From Polyangia bacterium (GTDB taxonomy: Bacteria > Myxococcota_A > Polyangia > Nannocystales > Nannocystaceae), in contig JAUHWG010000008.1 in NCBI GenBank assembly GCA_030424595.1, positions 124,001 to 188,000 of the forward strand: a stretch of 64,000 nt of DNA, in the 5' to 3' direction. Under the pieces are notes generated by a model that was not told the DNA's origin, made no database searches, and worked only from the letters and a program-made list of their open reading frames with translations. Positions 10,320 through 19,669 of this stretch are shown in pieces; positions within the stretch are counted from its first letter, which is position 1, and each line of letters opens with the position of its first letter. Both the position numbers and the translations under genes were made by a program.

Positions 10320-13300
10320 TGACAGACACGAAGCGAGCGACCGCCCTGCTCCGCGACAGCTTGCGCGAGGTGCAGCGCCTACGGGCGAAGCTGAAGGAGG
10401 CCGAGGCCCAGGCGTCGGAGCCGATCGCGGTGATAGGCGTCGCCTGTCGAACCCCCGGCGGCGTCGACTCGCCGGAGGCCTACTGGGAGCTGCTCGATCG
10501 CGGCGGCGACGCGATCGGCCCCCTGCCGGCGCGGTGGAGCCCCGAGGAACTCTACGACCCGGATCCGGCGGCGGTGGGCAAGAGCTACGTCCGCGGGGCG
10601 GGCTCCCTTTGCGACGTCGCCTCCTTCGACGCGAGCTTCTTCGGGATCACCCCCCGCGAGGCCGTGGCGATGGACCCCCAGCAGCGCCTCGCGCTCGAGC
10701 TGAGCTGGGAGGCCATCGAGCGCGCCGGGGTCGACCCGACCTCGCTGCGCGGCTCGGCGACCGGCGTGTACATCGGCGCGACGATCTCCGACTACCTGAG
10801 CATGTCCGAGATCCGCACCTCTAGCGACGGCTACGCCCTGACCGGGATGGGGCCGAGCGTGATCGCTGGGCGGGTGTCGTACACGCTCGGGCTGCGGGGG
10901 CCGACGATGACGGTGGACACCGCCTGCTCGTCGTCCCTCGTCGCCGTCCACCTCGCCTGCGCCGCCCTGCGCCAGGGGGAGTGCGATCTGGCGCTCGCCG
11001 GCGGCGTTCAGGTGATGTGCAGCGGGACCGCGCTCGCGGCCTTCAGCCGCCTCCGGGTCGCCTCCGAGGACGGCCGGTGTAAGGCCTTCGCCGCCTCCGC
11101 CGACGGTGCGGGCTGGTCGGAGGGGTGTGGCCTCCTGGTGCTCAAGCGGCTCTCGGCGGCCCGCCGCGACGGTGACACTGTGCTCGCGCTGGTCCGCGGC
11201 AGCGCGGTCAACCACGACGGTCGCAGCCAGGGCCTCACCGCGCCCAACGGTCCGAGCCAACAGCTCGTGCTCCGCAACGCCCTGACGATGAGCGGGCTGG
11301 CGCCGGGGGACATCGACGCGGTCGAGGCCCACGGCACCGGCACTCGCCTCGGCGATCCGATCGAGGCGGGCGCGCTGACGGCAGTGTTCGGCGCAGGTCG
11401 GAGCGCGGAGCGGCCGCTCTACCTCGGCTCCTGCAAGTCCAACATCGGCCACACGCAGTCGGCCGCCGGCGTGCTCGGCCTGATCAAGATGGTGCTCGCG
11501 CTCGAGCACGGGCGCCTGCCGAGGACGCTCCACGCCGAGACGCCTACCGCGGAGATCGACTGGGGGCGGAGCGGGCTCTCGCTCCTCCGCGAGCCGCTGC
11601 CCTGGCCGCGGACGCCGGCCCGGCCGCGGCGAGCCGGCGTGAGCAGCTTTGGGATCTCCGGCACCAACGCGCACGTCGTGATCGAGGAGGCGGGGCAGGC
11701 CGCGGAGGAGCCGACACCTGCGATCTCTTCGGCCGGCTCGCCGCTCCTCCTCTCGGCCCGCGACGAGGCGTCTCTGCGGGCGCAGGCTGCGTCTTGGTCC
11801 GCATGGCTCTCGGGACATCCACAGGTGTCATGGCCCGCGGTGATCAGCACGGCCGCGACCCGCCGCGGCCACCTCGACGCCCGGGCGGCGCTCCTCGTCG
11901 ACTCGCGCGAGGGGGCGCTGGAGGTGCTCGACGCCCTCGCGAAGGGAGAGGAGCACGATGCGCTCTTCGTCCACCAAGCTCGCCGACGACGGGAGGTCGT
12001 CTTCGTCTTCCCAGGGCAGGGGAGCCAGTGGCCGACGATGGCGCGGCAGCTCCTCGCCGAGTCGGAGGCGTTCGCGACCTCGGTCGACGCCTGCGACGCT
12101 GCCCTCCTCCCCCACATCGGCTGGTCTGTCCGCGACGCGCTGCGGGGAGAGCCGGGCGCCGACGCCCCGCCGCTCGGCCGTGTCGACGCCCTGCAGACGA
12201 TGCTCTTCGCGATGGCGATCGGGCTCGCGGCCGTGTGGCGGGAGCTCGGCGTTCGGGCGACGGCCGTCGTCGGTCATAGCCAGGGGGAGATCGCGGCGGC
12301 GGTGGTCGCCGGCGCGTTGACCCTGGAGCAGGGGGCGAAGATCGTCGCCACCCGCGCGAGGCTCCTCTGCGCCCGCGGGGGCTCGGGCGGGATGGCCTTC
12401 ATCGCCCTCCCCGCGGAGGAGATCGAGCGTCGGATCGCCCGCCTGCAGGAGCCGATCGCGGTCGCGGTCGTCAACACCCCGACGTCGACCGTCGTCGCCG
12501 GGGACTCCGACGCGCTGGAGCGGCTGATGATCGGGCTCCGAGCGGAGGAGGTGTTCTGTCGCCGGGTCGAGGTCGACTACGCCTCCCACTGCGAGCACAT
12601 GGACGGGCTCGTCGAGCCGATCACCGAGGCGCTCCGGGGGCTCAGCCCGAGCCCGAGCGAGGCCCTGCTCGTCTCCTCGGTGACCGGCGACGTGATCGAC
12701 GGGACTGCGCTGACCGGGTCCTACTGGGCCCGCAACCTGCGCGAGCCCGTGCGCTTCGATCGCGCCCTGGATACGCTCCTGGGCCGCGGTCACGACGTCT
12801 TCGTCGAGGTAAGCCCGCATCCGCTGCTCACGCTGGCGCTCGAGGACGCCTGTGAGGACGGGGCTGTCGTCGGCACGCTGAGGCGGGACCACGGCGGGCT
12901 CGGCGAGGTGCGACGCTCCCTGGCGAGCTTGCACACCCACGGCTTCGAGGTCGACTGGGGTGCGCTCCTACCACCTGCCCCGATGGTCAGGCTTCCGACC
13001 TACCTCTTCCAGCGGCAGCGCTTCTGGCCGAGCGCCCCGGCCGCGCCGCAGAGCCCGGCCGCGCCGCAGAGCCCGGCCGCAGCCAAGAGCCTCACCCGGC
13101 CGAAGACGCCGCGTCCGCAGGGCCACCGCTCTCCCGAGGAGTTGATGATGCAGCACGAGGAAGCAATTCTCCGCGAGATCACGACCAACGTCAGCGAGGT
13201 CACCGGCCTCCCCGCCTCGGGGCTCGACACTGGCGTCGGCCTCCTCCGCCTCGGGGTCGACTCGATGATGATCCTCCAGCTCAAGAACGCGGTGCGGTCA

Positions 13301-16300
13301 CGCTTCGGCGTCCAGCTCCCGAGCAAGCTCTTCTTTGACGGCAAGACCTCGATCCGAACCCTCGCGGCCCACGTCGCCGCTGCGGTCCCGCAGGCGCCGG
13401 AGCCCGCCGAGCTTGCCGTGGGCGCCCTGCCGACCGACGGGTCCGTCGAGCGGCGCGTTGTCGCGGCGGAGGGTGGTGCCGCGGCCGGCGAGGTCGCGCA
13501 GGTGATGGCTGAGCAGCTCGCCGCGCTCTCTGAGCTCACTCGCCGGCAGTTGGAGACGCTCGCGAAGCTCGGCTTGAGCGGCGGTCAAGCGTCGTCACAG
13601 CTGCCCGCTACGCCAGCCAGCCAGCGAGTTCAGCCTCCGCGAGCCAGCGAGGACCCGAAGAAGCGTGAGGATGTGTTTGTCCCGTTTGTCCCGTTTCGCC
13701 CGATCCAGCGCGGCGGCGGCGGGGCGACGAGCGCCGAGTATCTCCAGGAGCTGACCCAGGCCTACTGCGAGCCGACGGCCATCTCCAAGGAGCGGACCCA
13801 GGCGGACAGGCTGACCTTCGCCAACAACCGCAACATCGCCGGCTTCACCCCCGAGGTGAAGGAGATGACCTACCAGATCATCGCCGAGCGGGCGTCGGGC
13901 TCGCGGATCTGGGATCTCGACGGCAACGAGTACATCGACCTGACCATGGGCTTTGGCTCGTCGCTCCTCGGCCACGACCATCCTGTGCTCTCCGGGGCGA
14001 TCAAGGCGCAGATGGACAGGACCTGGGCGGTGGGGCCGATCTCGAGCGGGGCCGGGGAGGTCGCGCGGCGGCTCTGCGCGATGACCGGGCTCGAGCGCGT
14101 CGCCTTCTACAACTCGGGCACCGAGGCGATCATGGTCGCGCTGCGGCTCGCCCGGACCGCGACGGGACGACCTAAGATCGTCCTCTTCGAGGGCTCCTAC
14201 CACGGCATGTCGGACTCGGTCCTGGCGATCCCGCGGCGCACGGCCGGCCCCGGCGTCGCCGCGCCGATGGCCCCAGGTGTCCCGGAGAGCATGGTCCAGG
14301 ACACGGTCATCCTCCGCTACGACGACCCGGAGGCGCTCGCCTACATCGAAGAGCATGCCGATGAGCTGGCGGCGGTGCTGGTCGAGCCGGTCCAGAGCCG
14401 CCGCCCCGACGTCCAACCGCGGAGCTTCCTCCGGGCGCTGCGCGAGCTGACCGCACGCCTCGACGTCGCCTTGATCTTCGACGAGGTCGTGACCGGCTTC
14501 CGGACGATGAACGGCGGAGCGCAGGCGTGGTTCGGCGTGCGAGCGGATCTTGCGGCCTACGGCAAGGTCGTCGGCGGGGGTATGCCGGTCGGCATCGTCG
14601 CCGGCGTCGCCCGCTTCATGGACGGCGTCGACGGGGGGATGTGGCGCTACGGCGACGACTCCTGCCCCGACCGGATCAACACCTTCGTCGCCGGCACCTT
14701 CTGCTCGCACCCGCTGTCGATGGCGAGCGCCTGCGCGATCCTGGGACACCTCCGCGACGAGGGGCCGGCGCTCCAGCAGCGGCTCAACGCGCGCACCCGT
14801 TCGCTCTGCGCCCGGCTCAACACGATCTTCGCGGACGAGGGTCTGCCCGCCTACACGGTCCACTTCGGCTCGCTCTTCCGTTTCATGCTGCCGCGCGCCT
14901 ATGAGCTGCTCTTCTATCGGCTCGTGGCCGAGGGGATCTACGTCTGGGAGGGGCGCAATTGCTTCCTCTCGACCGCCCACAGCGACGCGGACATCGAGCG
15001 TGTCATCGAGGTCGTGCGCGGGGCTGCGCGATGGCTGGCTGAGACGGTCGCGCCGGCCCTGGCCTCCGGCGACGACACGCCGACGGCAGCCCTCGGCGTC
15101 CGCCACTCGCCGGCGTCGATGGCCCAACGGGCGATGTTCCAGCGCTGCCGCCGGGCCCACGGGGACCGTGCCTATCATGTGCGCGTCGCCTGGCGCGTGG
15201 CGGGCCCGCTGCGGCTAGAGCGGCTGGAGCCGGCGCTCCACGAGCTCGTCCGCCGGCACGAGAGCCTGCGGACCTGCTTTGTCGAGCAGGACGACGGAGC
15301 GCTGCTGCGGCGCGTCCACCCCGTCGGCGACTTTGAGCTGATCCATGAGCGCATCGACGAGAGGATCGACGAGGGCGCGCTGCCAGCCCTCTTCGAGCGG
15401 GTGTTTCGCCCCTTTGACCTCGCGACGCCGTCGCTCCTGCGCTGCGCGGTGGCCGAGCTCGGCGAGAACGACTCTGTGCTGGTGATCGACGCCCACCACC
15501 TGCTCGTCGACGGCGTCTCGCTCGGGCTCCTCGTGCAGGAGCTGCTCGCCCTCTACGACGACCAACCGCTCCCGCCCGTCACCGCCCAGTACGACGAGTT
15601 TGTCGGCTGGGAGCAGGACTACCTGAGCTCCGATCAGGTCGACCGGGACGGGTCCGCCTGGCGTCGCCTCCTCCCGGCGAAGCTGCCGAGCCTCGACTTC
15701 CGCGACGCCCAGCCCCCGGAGGCCGAGGCCGAGCGGACCTTCGAGTGCGAGCTCGCCTCCTTTGAGCTCGCCGACGTCGACGGGCTCCGTCGTCTCGCCC
15801 GTGAGCGCGGGGTGACGATGAACGCCCTCCTCCACGCGATCTTTCAGGTCTTCCTCTGGAGCACGACCGGCCAAGAGGACCTCTGCTACGGGAGCCCGAC
15901 CTCAGGGCGACCGAGCGAGCGCTTCGACGGGACCATCGGCCTCTTTATCGGCGTCGTCGTCTATCGCGCTCGGCTGGCGGCGGGGACGACCTTCACCGAG
16001 GTCATCGACGCCGCGCACGAGCACGCGGTCAGGGCCTTTGAGCTCCAGCACTACCCCTTCGCGAGGCTCTCCGAGGACCTCGGGGCGGGCCTCGCGAGCC
16101 GTCCGCTCTTTGAGGTGGGCTTTAGCTACGAGGCGACGCGCCTCTTCGCGAGGACGCAGCGGGAGGATATTTCCCTGACCCCGATCGATCTCCCGCCGCG
16201 GAGCGCGTCGATGGATCTTGTGCTCGAGTGTCTCGACGACGGCGCCTCGCTGCGGATGCGCTTCGCCTTTAATCCGCGACGCTATTCCTCAGCGCTTGTG

Positions 16301-16417
16301 CATAATTGGTGCGCGCTTTTTCAACGTCTGGGATCGAGGGTGCTCGTCGCCGCAGAGCAGCCGCTCTCCGAGCTGAGGGAGAAGACCTCGGCGAATGTGC
16401 AGAATGCGCGCTCCTGA
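10319..16417 (+). CDS. Hybrid PKS-NRPS megasynthase (KS-AT-ACP-aminotransferase-C)
   Basis: 2,032 residues. The start overlaps the preceding stop by one base, so translation is probably coupled. A charged N-terminal helix (~1-32) is a docking partner for the acidic tail of the upstream protein. Domains: KS (~34-455, Cys203 in DTACSSS); AT (~560-880, Ser654 in GHSQG, YASH, extender Arg kept in VATRAR), predicted methylmalonyl-specific; ACP (~945-1024, Ser982 in GVDSM); class III PLP aminotransferase (~1140-1578, Lys1416 in YGKVVGGG); condensation domain (~1595-2008, HHLLVDG ~1726). There is no KR or DH, so the beta-ketone is available for transamination, as in iturin/mycosubtilin synthases. 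The expected unit is an alpha-methyl-beta-amino acyl thioester. The protein ends just after the C domain with no adenylation, carrier or thioesterase domain, and no such gene follows. Release must therefore be by the C domain, by hydrolysis, or by a partner outside the window. Confidence 0.95.
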   Translation: MTDTKRATALLRDSLREVQRLRAKLKEAEAQASEPIAVIGVACRTPGGVDSPEAYWELLDRGGDAIGPLPARWSPEELYDPDPAAVGKSYVRGAGSLCDVASFDASFFGITPREAVAMDPQQRLALELSWEAIERAGVDPTSLRGSATGVYIGATISDYLSMSEIRTSSDGYALTGMGPSVIAGRVSYTLGLRGPTMTVDTACSSSLVAVHLACAALRQGECDLALAGGVQVMCSGTALAAFSRLRVASEDGRCKAFAASADGAGWSEGCGLLVLKRLSAARRDGDTVLALVRGSAVNHDGRSQGLTAPNGPSQQLVLRNALTMSGLAPGDIDAVEAHGTGTRLGDPIEAGALTAVFGAGRSAERPLYLGSCKSNIGHTQSAAGVLGLIKMVLALEHGRLPRTLHAETPTAEIDWGRSGLSLLREPLPWPRTPARPRRAGVSSFGISGTNAHVVIEEAGQAAEEPTPAISSAGSPLLLSARDEASLRAQAASWSAWLSGHPQVSWPAVISTAATRRGHLDARAALLVDSREGALEVLDALAKGEEHDALFVHQARRRREVVFVFPGQGSQWPTMARQLLAESEAFATSVDACDAALLPHIGWSVRDALRGEPGADAPPLGRVDALQTMLFAMAIGLAAVWRELGVRATAVVGHSQGEIAAAVVAGALTLEQGAKIVATRARLLCARGGSGGMAFIALPAEEIERRIARLQEPIAVAVVNTPTSTVVAGDSDALERLMIGLRAEEVFCRRVEVDYASHCEHMDGLVEPITEALRGLSPSPSEALLVSSVTGDVIDGTALTGSYWARNLREPVRFDRALDTLLGRGHDVFVEVSPHPLLTLALEDACEDGAVVGTLRRDHGGLGEVRRSLASLHTHGFEVDWGALLPPAPMVRLPTYLFQRQRFWPSAPAAPQSPAAPQSPAAAKSLTRPKTPRPQGHRSPEELMMQHEEAILREITTNVSEVTGLPASGLDTGVGLLRLGVDSMMILQLKNAVRSRFGVQLPSKLFFDGKTSIRTLAAHVAAAVPQAPEPAELAVGALPTDGSVERRVVAAEGGAAAGEVAQVMAEQLAALSELTRRQLETLAKLGLSGGQASSQLPATPASQRVQPPRASEDPKKREDVFVPFVPFRPIQRGGGGATSAEYLQELTQAYCEPTAISKERTQADRLTFANNRNIAGFTPEVKEMTYQIIAERASGSRIWDLDGNEYIDLTMGFGSSLLGHDHPVLSGAIKAQMDRTWAVGPISSGAGEVARRLCAMTGLERVAFYNSGTEAIMVALRLARTATGRPKIVLFEGSYHGMSDSVLAIPRRTAGPGVAAPMAPGVPESMVQDTVILRYDDPEALAYIEEHADELAAVLVEPVQSRRPDVQPRSFLRALRELTARLDVALIFDEVVTGFRTMNGGAQAWFGVRADLAAYGKVVGGGMPVGIVAGVARFMDGVDGGMWRYGDDSCPDRINTFVAGTFCSHPLSMASACAILGHLRDEGPALQQRLNARTRSLCARLNTIFADEGLPAYTVHFGSLFRFMLPRAYELLFYRLVAEGIYVWEGRNCFLSTAHSDADIERVIEVVRGAARWLAETVAPALASGDDTPTAALGVRHSPASMAQRAMFQRCRRAHGDRAYHVRVAWRVAGPLRLERLEPALHELVRRHESLRTCFVEQDDGALLRRVHPVGDFELIHERIDERIDEGALPALFERVFRPFDLATPSLLRCAVAELGENDSVLVIDAHHLLVDGVSLGLLVQELLALYDDQPLPPVTAQYDEFVGWEQDYLSSDQVDRDGSAWRRLLPAKLPSLDFRDAQPPEAEAERTFECELASFELADVDGLRRLARERGVTMNALLHAIFQVFLWSTTGQEDLCYGSPTSGRPSERFDGTIGLFIGVVVYRARLAAGTTFTEVIDAAHEHAVRAFELQHYPFARLSEDLGAGLASRPLFEVGFSYEATRLFARTQREDISLTPIDLPPRSASMDLVLECLDDGASLRMRFAFNPRRYSSALVHNWCALFQRLGSRVLVAAEQPLSELREKTSANVQNARS

Positions 16418-16506
16418 GGCGCTCGGCGAAAGCCCGGTCCCTTGCGATCACGCTGATGTTCCAGCATAATTTGGCCCTCGCTAGCTAGACGAGAAGAAGG
16501 AGTCGC

Positions 16507-16830
16507 ATGATGGCCGAGAGCAAGAGCGGAGATCTACACAAGATCGTCACCAACGGAGTTCGACTCGCAGGAGACACGATGCTCGTGCCCGGTACGAGCC
16601 AGCTCCTCGACGGTCAGCTCGGCGCCGGGGCAGTGCGTGCCGCAGCGGGCATCGCCGCCAGGGCCGTCTTCGGACCGATCGGCTGGCTCGCCGTCGCCGC
16701 CGATTCCTACGCAAAATCCTCGACCGGCAGGAGCCTCGTCGACCGGATAAGGCGACGCGGTGACGACTCCCAGCCGGCGCCAGCGGCCGCCGAGGAGGCT
16801 CCCGCCGCCGCTGAGGACGCGGCGAGCTAG
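16507..16830 (+). CDS. Small DUF6072-like protein
   Basis: 107 residues. The start at 16507 has a strong Shine-Dalgarno (AGAAGGAG) about 5 bases upstream; a second ATG follows at once. The core (about residues 26-75) contains VPGTSQLLDGQLGAGAV and a Gly/Ala-rich hydrophobic stretch with FGPIGWLAVAADSYAKS, followed by a basic patch and a Pro/Ala/Glu-rich tail. From memory this pattern (PG-x-S-LLDG ... GPIGW ... ADSxxKS) matches small proteins classed as DUF6072, whose function is unknown. One or two helices could sit on a membrane. It follows the megasynthase genes by 90 bases on the same strand and could be cotranscribed. I see no direct link to biosynthesis. Confidence 0.75.
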   Translation: MMAESKSGDLHKIVTNGVRLAGDTMLVPGTSQLLDGQLGAGAVRAAAGIAARAVFGPIGWLAVAADSYAKSSTGRSLVDRIRRRGDDSQPAPAAAEEAPAAAEDAAS

Positions 16831-17192
16831 CCCGCAAACCGCGACGCCCGTCATCGCAGCAGCAGCCGCTCGGTGCTGTGGCGAGGATGAACGAGAGGAC
16901 CACGCCGAAGGGCTGGTCCTCTCTCGTGTGTGGGGACCTGTTGTCGTCGGACAATGGCCACGCACTGTCTCTACGAGCGTCGGCGAACGATGGACCCGCG
17001 CATATTGGGGATCTGTGGGGCCAGTGTCGGTCGAGCTCTCGGTCGCACAACAGGGGCATCGATCGGTCCCCATGCGGAAGCACGAGGATAGGCCGCGTGC
17101 GGAACCACGATCATTGGCGACGTGCGGCGCTATGAGCATAGGCTGAGAATGCACGGACTTCCGAGGAGCGCATGCCTGCGGTCTTGCGAGCG
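16831..17192. other. Intergenic, no convincing gene
   Basis: This stretch separates the small protein gene from the foldback element. Short open frames exist on both strands but none has a ribosome site plus a plausible protein composition. I see no clear hairpin or promoter. Confidence 0.5.
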
Positions 17193-17754
17193 CTAGCCCT
17201 GAGATAAGCGCTGCTGTGAGGCGTCCTCGACAACCTGCGTAGAACCGTCAGTGACACGGGTTTCGCGCTTCGACTGCATCCGTGTGGGTGAGCGCTCACC
17301 TCGTGCTTGGCGAGGGGCGGAGCTCGGAGGCTGAAGGCGGGCGGGCGAGGGGCGACGAGGCGGGTCCCTCGCGGACGCGGGTCCTCCCATGCCACGTGCT
17401 CGCCACGGGTCAAGCTGAGCTGCTTGAAGAGACAGGGTACGCGTGTCTCCGCGCGAGGCACGGGTCCTCCCGCTGCGTCCCACCCGTCGCCCCTCGCTCG
17501 CCCGAGCAAGTCGTCCTGGGCTCCGCTCGCGGGTGGTGATCTCCCTCGCGGGCACACAAGAGGTCCTTCGACTCATCAACCGCAGCGGCAACACCCCCTC
17601 GGCGGAAGACGCCCAGCCCCCAAGCTCAGCCCCTCGCGAATCACGAGGTGAGCGCTCACCCACGATCATGCAGTCAGCGTGAGCAATCCGCATTACCTGC
17701 GGCTCTACGCGGTTCTTCGAGGACTCCTACCATCAGCGCCTATTTCAGGACTAG
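17193..17754. mobile_element. 562-bp foldback (MITE-like) element with long terminal inverted repeats
   Basis: The left part (17193-17527) is nearly identical to 59298-59631 (about 12 differences in 335 bases by eye). The right part, read on the minus strand from 17754 down to about 17610, is a more diverged copy of the left arm: both start CTAG(C/T)CCTGA(G/A)ATA(A/G)GCGCTG and share GTCCTCGA, GCGTAGA and the 14-base palindrome GGTGAGCGCTCACC (17287-17300 and 17647-17660). The result is an element with imperfect inverted arms of about 145 bases. The CTAG at both ends could be a 4-base target duplication, as IS5-type elements make. An inner inverted pair (17339-17358 with 17484-17503) adds more fold-back potential. 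No transposase is encoded, so mobility would depend on an enzyme elsewhere. It could instead be a structured non-coding repeat. Confidence 0.65.
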
Positions 17755-17828
17755 CTACGTCAAGATCCACGCGCGTGGGCCCGGCAGGCCTTAGCGCGTG
17801 GCACATCAGGGCTACGTCGCGTCGACGA

Positions 17829-18734
17829 TCAGCGCGCCGGGCGTGTCACCGAGACAGCGCCGAAGACTGCCTCGTGGAGCGCCGGATCCTTCGCGAGGGC
17901 GTCCTGCAGCGCCGGATGCTCGCCGACGAAGCGCAGGCGCTCCTGCATGCGGACGAGATCCGCCGGCGATACGCCCTTTCGCTCCATCGACTCTAGGCGC
18001 CCGCGGAGCACGGCGATCTCCGCCTGGGCGGCGCTCAGGTCCGAGAACTCGGCGACCGCTCCCTCGGCGTCGGCGTGGCGGAAGACGACCCAGCGCTGCA
18101 TGTTTTGATTGCCCCAGGCGAGCGCTTCGCAGCGCAGCCCGGCCTCGGCCGCGATCCGCTCCACGGTCTCGAACCGAAACGTCACGCTCTCCGGGTAGAC
18201 CCACGCGTCACCGTCGTAGTCCTCCTCTCCCTCGTGGAAGGAGGCGGCGAAGAGGCCGTCGGGTCCGAGGACGGCCTTCGCCTCGCGGAGGCAGGTCGCC
18301 ATCTGAGCCTGCGAGGTGTGGGAGAAGATCGACTGCGCGAGGATGTAGTCGAAGACCCGCTCGAAAGGACGGAGCGCGAAGTCGCTGTTGTGGAGGAAGA
18401 TCGGCCGGCGACACTCCTTCAGGTCATGCCCGGTCTCCTTCGCCAGGCCGGCCTCGACCAGCCAACGGTTCGGCTCGAGCCCGCAGTAGCGATCCGGCAT
18501 CAAGTACGGGATCAGCAGTCGCCCGGCCCGCAGCGAGCCGCAGCCGATCTCCAGGAAATGATGGTACTCGCGCAGGCCGAGGAGCATCGTCAGCAGGTTG
18601 AACTGACGCGCGGCGCCGACGTCAAATTCGGCCATCGGCCCGACGTAGGCGCGGTGCCCGTACTCCTCGATCGAGAGGTCACGGTCAGAGTCCTGACCTT
18701 CATCGCTGACGGGGGGGGCGGGTGTCTCGCTCAC
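17829..18734 (-). CDS. Class I SAM-dependent methyltransferase
   Basis: 301 residues. Motif I reads FLEIGCGSLRAGR (about residues 61-73), with an acidic post-I loop (YCGLEPN) and a later IFSHTSQAQM segment typical of Rossmann methyltransferases. The C-terminal third (about 228-290) is an Ala/Glu/Arg-rich predicted coiled coil, unusual for a stand-alone methyltransferase and possibly for dimerisation. The start is GTG, overlapping the upstream dioxygenase stop by four bases (GTGA), with an AGGAG site seven bases before it, so the two are cotranslated. The substrate is unknown. Location between the megasynthases and their likely exporters allows a tailoring role, but the SPFH gene in the same strand group argues equally for an unrelated operon. 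Confidence 0.88.
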   Translation of the reverse strand: MSETPAPPVSDEGQDSDRDLSIEEYGHRAYVGPMAEFDVGAARQFNLLTMLLGLREYHHFLEIGCGSLRAGRLLIPYLMPDRYCGLEPNRWLVEAGLAKETGHDLKECRRPIFLHNSDFALRPFERVFDYILAQSIFSHTSQAQMATCLREAKAVLGPDGLFAASFHEGEEDYDGDAWVYPESVTFRFETVERIAAEAGLRCEALAWGNQNMQRWVVFRHADAEGAVAEFSDLSAAQAEIAVLRGRLESMERKGVSPADLVRMQERLRFVGEHPALQDALAKDPALHEAVFGAVSVTRPAR

Positions 18735-19642
18735 GGCTCAGCTCCTGGTTCGCGCACGTTCTCTGGATGGCTCTCGTCGAACCAGTGGCCCTCGTAGTGA
18801 CCCCGGGGCCAACGCTTGTCGACCGCCGTGGGGTCCGCGAAATTCCCGTGCCGTATCTGCACGGTCCACCGCGGCTTGTCTGTGTAGTTCGGCCGGCTGC
18901 TGTGGAGGGTCAGCACGCTCAGCGCGAGCACCTCGTCGGCGGCCATCGGCAGTCGGAGGTGCGGCCACCGACAGGCGACGTCGGGGTCCGCGAGGGCGAT
19001 CCCCTTGACCCTGTCCTCGCTGTCTGGAGGGGGCAGGAGCATCTCCACCGGCTGAACCCCGCCCTTGTGGCTCCCCGCCGCGACCTCCAGGCAGCCGTTA
19101 TCCTCGTCGACGTCGACGAGCGGGATCCAGTAGACGACCCCGTCGGGGGAGTCCTGGGCGTAGGGGTAGTCCTGGTGCCACGGGAGGAGCGCGTAGTCGC
19201 GGCTCTGCCAGTCGATGCGGACCGGCTTGTAGGGCGGCACCATGACCAGCTCGGTGCGCATCAGGGACCGCGAGAGCGCGAGCAGGCGCGGCTCGACCGA
19301 GAGGCGGTGGACCGAGGCGAGGCGTCGGCAGGCGTGGAAGATCGCATCACTCGCGTCGGGGTCTCGCTCGCAGAGCTCTTCGAACCCCGCGTCGAAGGCT
19401 GCTCCGCGCTCGGTCTCCATGCCGGCCCTGCTCCGCGCGAGGGTGATGAGCTGGCGGATCTCGCCGCGGATCTCGTCGAGGATCCCGCTCGGGAGGAGGC
19501 CGCGGGCGATGAACGCCCCGTGCTCGTCAAAGCGTCGGCTGGGCTCGGCCGTCGCCGCGGCGGAGGACAGGTCATCGCCGAGCTCGACCCGCAGATCGTC
19601 GGCGTGGAGGGGCGTCTCGCTTGACTCAGGCTCTGCGCTCAC
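18731..19642 (-). CDS. Phytanoyl-CoA dioxygenase (PhyH) family Fe(II)/2-oxoglutarate oxygenase
   Basis: 303 residues. The iron facial triad is visible: His and Asp in PWHQDYPY (about residue 166) and the distal His in LTLHSSRPN (about 254), with the 2-oxoglutarate-binding Arg following in RWTVQIR. The motif VDVDEDNGCLEVAAGSHKGG is characteristic of PhyH-like hydroxylases. Such enzymes hydroxylate unactivated carbons of small molecules or carrier-bound acyl groups. The start is GTG at 19642 with GAGG about seven bases upstream. It overlaps the methyltransferase downstream and starts 27 bases after the SPFH gene stop. A hydroxylase-methyltransferase pair would suit O-methylation of a product, but the substrate cannot be read from sequence. 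Confidence 0.9.
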   Translation of the reverse strand: MSAEPESSETPLHADDLRVELGDDLSSAAATAEPSRRFDEHGAFIARGLLPSGILDEIRGEIRQLITLARSRAGMETERGAAFDAGFEELCERDPDASDAIFHACRRLASVHRLSVEPRLLALSRSLMRTELVMVPPYKPVRIDWQSRDYALLPWHQDYPYAQDSPDGVVYWIPLVDVDEDNGCLEVAAGSHKGGVQPVEMLLPPPDSEDRVKGIALADPDVACRWPHLRLPMAADEVLALSVLTLHSSRPNYTDKPRWTVQIRHGNFADPTAVDKRWPRGHYEGHWFDESHPENVREPGAEP

Positions 19643-19669
19643 AGCTCTACCTCGCTCGCGACGTCCCGC

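Noticed and set aside
17829..19642. The PhyH dioxygenase and methyltransferase as missing enzymes of the RiPP locus
   Set aside because: Crocagin-type maturation would want an oxygenase and an N-methyltransferase, but these lie 10 kb away, on the other strand, in an operon with an SPFH gene. The link is possible but unsupported.
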